Shown: positions 58,358 through 64,000 of the stretch, one piece after another | Numbering within the stretch: position 1 is the first letter of the stretch | Layout of the letters: the number at the start of each line of letters is the position of its first letter | Assembly: GCF_002954385.1 (NCBI RefSeq) | Contig: NZ_MQVY01000001.1 | Location: 38,892 to 102,891, forward strand | DNA length: 64,000 nucleotides | Direction of reading: 5' to 3' | From: Tenacibaculum sp. SG-28 | Lineage (GTDB): Bacteria; Bacteroidota; Bacteroidia; Flavobacteriales; Flavobacteriaceae | The notes under the pieces: generated by a model | The model's database searches: none | What the model saw: the letters and a program-made list of their open reading frames with translations, nothing else | Told to the model about the DNA's origin: nothing | Made by a program: the position numbers and the translations under genes

Positions 58358-59091
58358 ATGAGTTTGTCTAAAAGCAATAGTAAACTAATAAAAAGTTTAC
58401 AGCAAAAAAAGTATCGTCAAAAACATAAATTATTTATTGCAGAAGGGGTAAAGGTGGTTACAGAATTACTACAGTCGAACTTAGAATTGCATAGTGTTTT
58501 TATGACTAGTGAGGTTCTAAATATTCCTGATTCTTTTCCAATAACTATGGTCTCAGAAGCTGAATTAAAAAAATTAGCGTTTTAAAATCACCTAACAAAG
58601 TCGTTGCATTATTTAAAATTCCTTCTAATTTTTTTACGGAACCTACACAATTTACATTGGTTCTAGATGGGGTAAATGATCCGGGTAATCTCGGAACCAT
58701 AATTCGTTTGTGCGATTGGTTTGGCGTTAAACAGCTTTTGTGTTCGAAGAATACAGTTGACTGTTATAATCCGAAAGTAGTGCAGTCTACAATGGGGTCT
58801 ATAACCAGAGTATCTGTACAATACTTAGATATAGTACCATTTTTATCACAGACAAAACTACCGGTATTTACTGCAGATATGGAGGGAGTAAATGTATATA
58901 AAGCTACTTTGCCAGAGCAAGCAGTTTTAGTAATGGGTAATGAGGCTAATGGTATTTCTGAGGAAGTTAAAGCTGTCGTACAAAAAAAGCTCACCATACC
59001 TCGTTTTGGTCCAGATAATGTAACCGAGAGCCTTAATGTGGCTACAGCTACTTCCATTTTATTAAGTGAGTTTAAAAGAAGCTTAGAATAA
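58358..59091 (+). CDS. TrmH/SpoU family RNA 2'-O-methyltransferase, one frameshift
   Basis: A SPOUT methyltransferase using S-adenosylmethionine on rRNA or tRNA ribose. I start at ATG 58358 (MSLSKSNSKLIKSLQQKKYR). The frame stops at 58585; one extra T in TTTT at 58580-58583 gives KKLAFLKSPNKVVALFKIPS and 244 residues in all. Motifs present are VLDGVNDPGNLGTIIRLCDW (motif 1), VLVMGNEANGISEEV (motif 2) and VTESLNVATATSILLSEF (motif 3). An N-terminal substrate-binding domain suggests the RlmB/TrmH-like branch, but the target nucleotide is not predictable. Confidence 0.87.
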
Positions 59092-59697
59092 GCCGTTTAT
59101 TTGTGCGTCAATTTTATCAATAATGCTACCTAAATCTTCAGGATTCTCGACGAAATCAATATCATCTACATCAATGATAAGTAAATTGCCTTTGTTGTAT
59201 TTGGTTATAAATGCTTCGTATCGTTCATTTAGTCGACTCAGGTAATCAATACTAATAGAGTTTTCATATTCACGCCCTCTTTTGTGAATTTGACCAACTA
59301 AAGTGGAAATATCTGCACGCAAGTATATTAGTAAATCGGGTGGTGTTACTAGATTCTCCATGAGCTCAAACAAAGAGCTGTAATTGCTGTAATCTCTATT
59401 GGTCATTAGTCCCATGGCATGTAGGTTGGGCGCAAAAATATGGGCATCTTCATAAATTGTCCTATCCTGAATTATTTTCTTTCCCGTCTTCCGTAAATCA
59501 AGAATTTGTCGAAACCTACTGTTTAGAAAATATACTTGTAAATTGAAAGACCATCGTTCCATCTCTGCATAAAAATCATCCAAGTAAGGATTTTCATCTA
59601 CAGATTCATAGTGCGGTTCCCAGCTATAATGTTTTGCTAATAATTTAGTTAAGGTAGTTTTACCAGCACCGATATTTCCTGCGATTGCTACATGCAT
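59083..59697 (-). CDS. Deoxynucleoside kinase
   Basis: A 204-residue deoxynucleoside kinase of the dCK/dGK family, which salvages deoxynucleosides. P-loop IAGNIGAGKTTLTKLL, substrate Glu in ESVDENPYLDDFY, IQDRTIYEDAHIF with the DRT/Arg motif, PDLLIYLRAD and the lid HKRGREYENSI are all present. It is a clear paralogue of the kinase half of the folK fusion 9 kb away. Convergent with the methyltransferase gene, overlapping it by 9 bp. Base specificity is unknown. Confidence 0.9.
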   Translation of the reverse strand: MHVAIAGNIGAGKTTLTKLLAKHYSWEPHYESVDENPYLDDFYAEMERWSFNLQVYFLNSRFRQILDLRKTGKKIIQDRTIYEDAHIFAPNLHAMGLMTNRDYSNYSSLFELMENLVTPPDLLIYLRADISTLVGQIHKRGREYENSISIDYLSRLNERYEAFITKYNKGNLLIIDVDDIDFVENPEDLGSIIDKIDAQINGLF

Positions 59698-59751
59698 GAT
59701 TTATAATTTTCTGGATGTAAACTTACACAAAAAAATAGAATTTTAAGAGGT

Positions 59752-60432
59752 TTAACATGTCAATTTATACCCATATCCGCGAACGTTTAGTATTTCAATA
59801 CTTTTATCATGGCACAATTTTTTACGAAGTTTAGAAATAAAAACATCCATGCTTCGGGCACTAAAATAATCGTCATTTTTCCATAGTTTATTTAAAATAT
59901 AAGATCTGTCTAATATTTCATTTCTTTTTTGACACAAATGATAAAGCAAGGAAGATTCTCGATGGGTTAAAGGAATTAGATCACCGTTGAATGTTAAGTG
60001 CTGCTTGGTGGCATTAAATGTATATTTTCCTAGCGTAATGTTTTCGGTATCCAGGCGCATGACTTGCCTATTTAGTAACGCATTAATTCTTACGATCAGC
60101 TCCTCTATCGAAAATGGTTTTTTAAGGTAATCGTTTCCACCAACGCTAAAACCTTCTATTACATCTTTTGTTTGTGATTTGGCAGTTAAAAATACAATCG
60201 GGACATACTTATTTTCTTTTCTTATTTCTTGCGCAAGTGAAAAACCGTCTTTTTGAGGCATCATAACATCTAAAACCAAAATATTTGGTGTATCACGGTG
60301 ATATAATTCTAGTGCCTCTTGTCCGTTTTTAGCATAAATTACATGAAAATCTCTACTCTCTAAACTTTCCTTAACAATTTGTCCTAAACTAGGTTCATCT
60401 TCGGCAAATAGTATTTTTACTTTTTTTTTCAT
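59752..60432 (-). CDS. OmpR-family response regulator
   Basis: A 226-residue regulator. Receiver domain: ILFAEDEPSLG, phospho-acceptor Asp55 in LVLDVMMPQKDG, FLTAKS and YLKKPFSIEEL. The C-terminal winged helix (about 130-226: LTHRESSLLYHLCQKRNEILDR, SARSMDVFISKLRKKL, VRGYGYKL) is OmpR/PhoB type, which commonly binds direct repeats spaced 10-11 bp. Its start overlaps the kinase stop by 4 bp (ATGA), so the pair is coupled. Three GTTAAC repeats with 10-bp spacing lie upstream of the operon. Confidence 0.93.
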   Translation of the reverse strand: MKKKVKILFAEDEPSLGQIVKESLESRDFHVIYAKNGQEALELYHRDTPNILVLDVMMPQKDGFSLAQEIRKENKYVPIVFLTAKSQTKDVIEGFSVGGNDYLKKPFSIEELIVRINALLNRQVMRLDTENITLGKYTFNATKQHLTFNGDLIPLTHRESSLLYHLCQKRNEILDRSYILNKLWKNDDYFSARSMDVFISKLRKKLCHDKSIEILNVRGYGYKLTC

Positions 60433-61982
60433 TTTGGAAGCAATATTTTAAATATAGTTAGCGATGGTTTTGAGTTTAATTCCACAGTTCCGTTATGCTT
60501 TTCTATAATTTTTTGAACGTAGTATAATCCTATTCCAAAGCCTTTTACATTATGGGTATTTCCTTTAGGAACTCTATAAAATTTTTCAAAAATTTTCTGT
60601 TGTTGATTTTTATCAATTCCTTTTCCATTATCGGTTACAATTAATTGAATAGCTTTAGGTAAGGGGTTCATTGTCAATTCAATACTGCTTCCGCCGTATT
60701 TTATAGCATTGTCTAAGAGGTTAGATACTACATTCTCCATATGAAAACGATCTATATTGATAGTTAGTTCTTTAGTATGCGATGTATACAGAATTTGTTT
60801 TTGGGTAAGATGTTTATGACGCTGTACTATCTTTTCTACAAATTCAACTATATCCGTAGGCTCCTTTTGCAACAGCAATTTTTCACTGTCTAACAATGCG
60901 GTCTCCAGTAATTTTTCGACCATAGTTTGTAGCTTCAAAATTTGATTGGAGGAAATAGCAAGGTATTTATTTGTCTTTTCTTTATCGTTAATAGCGTTAA
61001 AGTTGGTAATGCCCTCTATGGCTGCAGATATAGTAGTAATTGGAGTTTTAAATTCATGAGTTATGTTACTAATAAGGTCATTTTTGATAAGGGCTAGTTC
61101 TTTTTGTTTTTTAATAATTGCTACCAAATAAAAGATACTACCAATAATTACTATAGATAGTAATAGGGAAAGTAAAATTCCAAAAGAACTCCTTTTAATT
61201 GCCAAGCCATTTGGTTTTTGATAGTATACTGTAATCTTATCTTCAAGTTTTAAAAAAGTTGATTTTGCAATAGTACTCGCATTTAGTTTTTTATTACTTA
61301 GTGTTCTTTCTACATTATTTAGGATACTATCGTTTCTTTTATGTTCTATATAAAAATCAGTGTTGATGCCTTTTATTCCTAATTGATTTTTAAATAAAGA
61401 ATCTAACTTTTGGTAGTTAATACTTTTATTATTTAGACTTATCATTAAAGAGGTAATATCATTAATTTCTCTTTGAATTCGCAAACTGTCTGCTTTACTC
61501 TTACCGAAATACACTTTTAAATTGGAGTTCTTGTTTGTGTTTTCTGTCTTTTTTTGGAGGTAGAATTTATCTCTGATTTCAGTTTCAAGTTTATCCTCTA
61601 AAGTAGTAGATATAGAATCTAATAGCGCCTTTGATTGTTCATAGTTTTTATCATCGGAAGATATTTCAATTGATTCAATTTTGAAAGATATTGTGTCTTC
61701 ATTTTTTGTAGGAAGACCAAGAAGTGATTTTGATATTTTAGATACTGTTTTTTTATAGTCCTTAGACTTTTCCGGTTCTTCTACAATAGTATAAATAGTC
61801 TCTTTTTGTTCTCTGCTGAAATATTCTTCACAAGCACCATCTATACTTTCTTGTATCTCCGTATGGATATATTGCTGGTTTTGTTGGTAATTTTTTAAAT
61901 TCCAAAACAACTGCACCGCAATAATTATCAGTACGGTTATAGATATAAGAACTAATGTTACTCTTTCATTTTTAAAATTCAT
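60429..61982 (-). CDS. Sensor histidine kinase
   Basis: A 517-residue membrane kinase. TM1 is VTLVLISITVLIIIAVQLFW (about 9-28), followed by a roughly 230-residue periplasmic sensor region, and TM2 at about 270-292 (LLSLLLSIVIIGSIFYLVAI). The H box is LISNITHEFKTPITTISAAI, the N box NVVSNLLDNAIKYGG, and the G boxes VTDNGKGID and GFGIGLYYVQKI. There is no HAMP domain visible. The large extracytoplasmic domain suggests envelope sensing. It is the first gene of the two-component operon and divergent from a small secreted protein gene. Confidence 0.93.
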   Translation of the reverse strand: MNFKNERVTLVLISITVLIIIAVQLFWNLKNYQQNQQYIHTEIQESIDGACEEYFSREQKETIYTIVEEPEKSKDYKKTVSKISKSLLGLPTKNEDTISFKIESIEISSDDKNYEQSKALLDSISTTLEDKLETEIRDKFYLQKKTENTNKNSNLKVYFGKSKADSLRIQREINDITSLMISLNNKSINYQKLDSLFKNQLGIKGINTDFYIEHKRNDSILNNVERTLSNKKLNASTIAKSTFLKLEDKITVYYQKPNGLAIKRSSFGILLSLLLSIVIIGSIFYLVAIIKKQKELALIKNDLISNITHEFKTPITTISAAIEGITNFNAINDKEKTNKYLAISSNQILKLQTMVEKLLETALLDSEKLLLQKEPTDIVEFVEKIVQRHKHLTQKQILYTSHTKELTINIDRFHMENVVSNLLDNAIKYGGSSIELTMNPLPKAIQLIVTDNGKGIDKNQQQKIFEKFYRVPKGNTHNVKGFGIGLYYVQKIIEKHNGTVELNSKPSLTIFKILLPK

Positions 61983-61986
61983 GTAT

Positions 61987-61994
61987 CAAATATA
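61987..61994 (-). promoter_or_regulatory. Candidate promoter of the two-component operon
   Basis: CAAATATA on the plus strand reads TATATTTG on the minus strand, only a few bases before the kinase start codon, implying a near-leaderless message or a different true start. Confidence 0.35.
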
Positions 61995-62020
61995 GAAAGT
62001 AAGTAGTTACATTTTTCACT

Positions 62021-62046
62021 GTTAACAATCGTTAACGTTGGTTAAC
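62021..62046. promoter_or_regulatory. Three GTTAAC repeats at 10-bp spacing, candidate response-regulator site
   Basis: GTTAAC occurs at 62021-62026, 62031-62036 and 62041-62046, exactly one helical turn apart, in the 131-bp gap between the kinase gene and the secreted-protein gene at 62114. OmpR-family regulators bind such phased direct repeats, so this is the likely site of the regulator encoded at 59752-60432, giving autoregulation and control of the divergent gene. Function is inferred from spacing and position. Confidence 0.5.
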
Positions 62047-62113
62047 TAGGAATATAAATAAGATATCCAAACTTTGTAATACTAAAATAAAAATACTATT
62101 AAATTAATATATC

Positions 62114-62476
62114 ATGAATGTAAAAATTATCGTAACAATTGTTTTGTTTTTTATCTATTGTATTGCAAATGCGCAACAAAAACCGCAAAAATATGCGGTA
62201 GATTCTATACAAGCCGTAGTGACTAAATTGGAGCTAAAAATTGAAAGTATACAAGAATTACAAAGTATAGATTGGAATATAATAGAAGAGATGTTTAAGG
62301 ATAACCTGCCAAGTAAAGAGATTGCTATTGTACTAGAATATCAACCTAAACAAAACGAGATTAAAACATATAAGAAAGTAGATAATTTCAGAGTAGAACT
62401 CAAGGGTAAATCCTCAGATACTTCATGGATAGTAACTAAAATGAAGGCAATTGTTAAGAGAATAGTAAAGCTTTAG
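62114..62476 (+). CDS. Small secreted protein of unknown function
   Basis: A 120-residue protein with a signal peptide (MNVKIIVTIVLFFIYCIANA, cleaved before QQ). The mature part is alpha/beta and Lys-rich (DSIQAVVTKLELKIESIQEL, IAIVLEYQP, VDNFRVELKG). I recognise no family. It is divergent from the histidine kinase operon and downstream of the GTTAAC triplet, a position that suggests a regulated envelope protein or an accessory to the sensor, as CpxP is to CpxA. That analogy is positional only. Confidence 0.7.
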   Translation: MNVKIIVTIVLFFIYCIANAQQKPQKYAVDSIQAVVTKLELKIESIQELQSIDWNIIEEMFKDNLPSKEIAIVLEYQPKQNEIKTYKKVDNFRVELKGKSSDTSWIVTKMKAIVKRIVKL

Positions 62477-62586
62477 TGAACAAGATAGCAGAACATACTT
62501 TCCCTAATTTATTTTTTAGATGTTTTGTTGTGCTCTATTATAGTTTATAGTCTCAGAATTTATGAACTTTTTAGAAAGCAAGTTAT

Positions 62587-62615
62587 AAAAAGCGAGTCGA
62601 TTAGACTCGCTTTTT
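62587..62615. terminator. Bidirectional terminator
   Basis: AAAAAGCGAGTC, loop GATTA, GACTCGCTTTTT: a perfect 12-bp stem with A- and T-runs on both sides. It lies directly after the T9SS-protein stop (minus) and about 110 bp after the small secreted protein gene (plus). Confidence 0.85.
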
Positions 62616-64000
62616 CTACTTTATGATTAGCTTTGAGATTGTTTGTTTACTACCGTTTTGAACTTGTAATAAGTACATACCTGCTTTAACCGAATCAAAA
62701 TTTAAGTTTTCTGAAAATACTCCTAATGCCTCTGGAAAATGCAAATCCTGAAGCACTCTTCCTCTTATATCGTATAGCTTTACGGTAACTCCTTTCTCAT
62801 TTTTGAGTAGAAAAGATAGTTGAAATGCTCCATCAGAGGGGTTTGGATATATTTTAAAATTTTCAAAAACAGTAGTATTGGTTGATGCTACAGCATCTAT
62901 AACTACAGTGTAATCCTCTACTTCTCCATCGAAGTTTGTTTCGCATGCCGCAGGGTCTCCATCGTTTAAATACTTCGTAGAAATTCTTAACAATGTATTT
63001 CCGAGTTCAGCATTTTCAGGAATAGTAATTTGTAATGGGCTATTACTTGTAATTCCATTAGAATTAGAATTCACAATACCTAAATCATATTCTTCCTCGG
63101 GGTCTAGTTTGCAATTCTGATTCCAATCAAACCATGCGAAGGTTTTCGTTTGAAAAGCACCATCGGTATTTGCATATACAGTAAGTGGTATAGATTCCCC
63201 TTGTTGCACAAGAGTTGAAATGGCAGTGAAGTCATTATATCCCTGCGTTTTGTTGGGAGTAGCGTTGTCAATGGTATTAAATCTTACTAAAGTTGTACTA
63301 GTGTTGTATTGTGTAGTTCCTGAAGAAGTACAAATACCATCAATAATATTTAGCCTAATAGGGATATTTTGTGTAAACGAAGTGCTTTGTGCATTCAATG
63401 TGATTTCATAAGAGTCAGATAACACGTTTTCCAGATTCGAAATATCTAGATAAAAGTTTCCGTTTTCACTGATATTTTCTGCGCTCAAATTACTCGTTGC
63501 TCCCGGGGGTAGATCTTGTATGCTTAACGATACGTTTTCAGTGTAATTAGAAGATTTTAGAAAATCAAAATTAAATCGAATTTCTGTGGTAACCTCATTG
63601 CAGATTTCAGTGTCTCCGGTGGTATTAGTAATTGCGAAATTCGGTGTTGTATTAATTCCAAAAGAGGAGGTAATGTTATAAAAAATATTATCGGCTGCTT
63701 CCACCATTATATAAGCACTAGTACTGGTTGTGACCGTATTTGGTAAAGTGATAGTTTCCTGGCCATCATTATCAGTATTTGTTGCTAAGGTAACAGGAAA
63801 TGTACTTCCTCCATCTGTAGATAATTTAATATTTACTTTTTTACAGTTTATTGGTGTTTCATTTGTTTTACCAACTACCCAAGCTACATCTATCGTTTCA
63901 TTTTGCTCTAAATTAGGAAGGTTAGTTACCGTAAAAATAGGAGCATTCACTACATTTACAGTAACATCATCTCTGGAGTTGGCACCTCCATTAGTGTTGT
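62616..64000 (-). CDS. T9SS type A sorting-domain protein, probably reprolysin-like metalloprotease, C-terminal part
   Basis: The reading frame is open to the window edge, so only the C-terminal 461 or so residues are seen. The part next to the edge ([19 protein letters not shown]) and the following Ig-like region ([15 protein letters not shown]) resemble the tail of flavobacterial reprolysin-like metalloproteases, whose catalytic domain would lie beyond 64000. [12 protein letters not shown] domain follows, and the last 75 residues ([45 protein letters not shown]) are a type A sorting domain for secretion by T9SS. Protease identity is an inference; the sorting domain is clear. Confidence 0.85.
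   Translation of the reverse strand, partial: NTNGGANSRDDVTVNVVNAPIFTVTNLPNLEQNETIDVAWVVGKTNETPINCKKVNIKLSTDGGSTFPVTLATNTDNDGQETITLPNTVTTSTSAYIMVEAADNIFYNITSSFGINTTPNFAITNTTGDTEICNEVTTEIRFNFDFLKSSNYTENVSLSIQDLPPGATSNLSAENISENGNFYLDISNLENVLSDSYEITLNAQSTSFTQNIPIRLNIIDGICTSSGTTQYNTSTTLVRFNTIDNATPNKTQGYNDFTAISTLVQQGESIPLTVYANTDGAFQTKTFAWFDWNQNCKLDPEEEYDLGIVNSNSNGITSNSPLQITIPENAELGNTLLRISTKYLNDGDPAACETNFDGEVEDYTVVIDAVASTNTTVFENFKIYPNPSDGAFQLSFLLKNEKGVTVKLYDIRGRVLQDLHFPEALGVFSENLNFDSVKAGMYLLQVQNGSKQTISKLIIK

Noticed and set aside
3020-58590. Programmed ribosomal frameshifting as an explanation for the many split genes
   Set aside because: No shared slippery heptamer or downstream structure; lesions are in varied short runs of A, T, G and C and hit unrelated housekeeping genes. 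One-base deletion error explains all twelve.
1-64000. CRISPR array, insertion sequence, integron or phage
   Set aside because: No short spaced DNA repeats, transposase, integrase or attachment-type repeats were seen; the tandem repeats present are protein modules in the adhesin.
1-64000. tRNA or rRNA genes
   Set aside because: I found no cloverleaf with a TTCGA-type T-loop and CCA end, and no rRNA-like stretches. A tRNA scan would be decisive.

Overview
The window is A+T-rich chromosomal DNA from a member of the Flavobacteriaceae (Bacteroidota). The evidence is the gldB-gldC pair, two PorP/SprF-family proteins, an adhesin ending in a gliding-motility-type (CHU_C) sorting domain, a T9SS type A sorting domain at the right edge, OmpH-OmpH-BamA-UppS synteny, and promoters of the Bacteroidota TAnnTTTG type with almost no Shine-Dalgarno sequences. 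I see no rRNA, tRNA, CRISPR array, transposase or phage module.

Layout. 1-1100: non-coding DNA and one small unknown gene. 1144-14920: an operon for a giant repeat adhesin (about 3,700 aa once one frameshift is repaired), its PorP/SprF partner and an OmpA/PD40 protein. 15134-20721 (minus strand): PhoX-like phosphatase, a tandem SpoIIAA-like protein, a broken e(P4) acid phosphatase, a hotdog thioesterase and an NAD-dependent epimerase. 20863-22401: cobU-cobT. 22540-23177: response regulator. 23198-28132 (minus): a complete trans-4-hydroxy-L-proline to 2-oxoglutarate operon with a divergent AraC regulator. 29195-30169: a PorP/SprF gene with no adhesin beside it. 30166-38137 (minus): envelope and core cluster murI, ompH, ompH, bamA, uppS, DUF6089, nadK, CBS. 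38231-43784 (plus): pdxJ, hydrolase, YvlD-like membrane protein, tig, clpP, clpX. 44129-50655: LRR protein, dnaG, nadE, gldBC and a folK-deoxynucleoside kinase fusion. 50852-58287 (minus): pnp, rpsO, accD, fbaA, TamL-like outer-membrane protein. 58358-62476: TrmH methyltransferase, second deoxynucleoside kinase, and a two-component system divergent from a small secreted protein. 62616-64000: C-terminal end of a T9SS-exported protein.

The most striking global feature is that eleven genes, several of them normally essential (rpsO, dnaG, bamA, nadK), are broken by twelve frameshifts, and every one is repaired by adding exactly one base, nearly always to a run of identical bases. This is best read as systematic one-base deletion error in the sequence, not biology, and I annotate those genes at full length.

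I do not see an obvious new multi-gene system. The best leads are: three GTTAAC hexamers at exact 10-bp spacing between the two-component operon and the small secreted protein; candidate small RNAs ending at orphan terminators; a strictly alternating two-type DUF11 array in the adhesin; loss of zinc ligands in both DnaG and AccD; and the hydroxyproline operon with a palindromic candidate operator.
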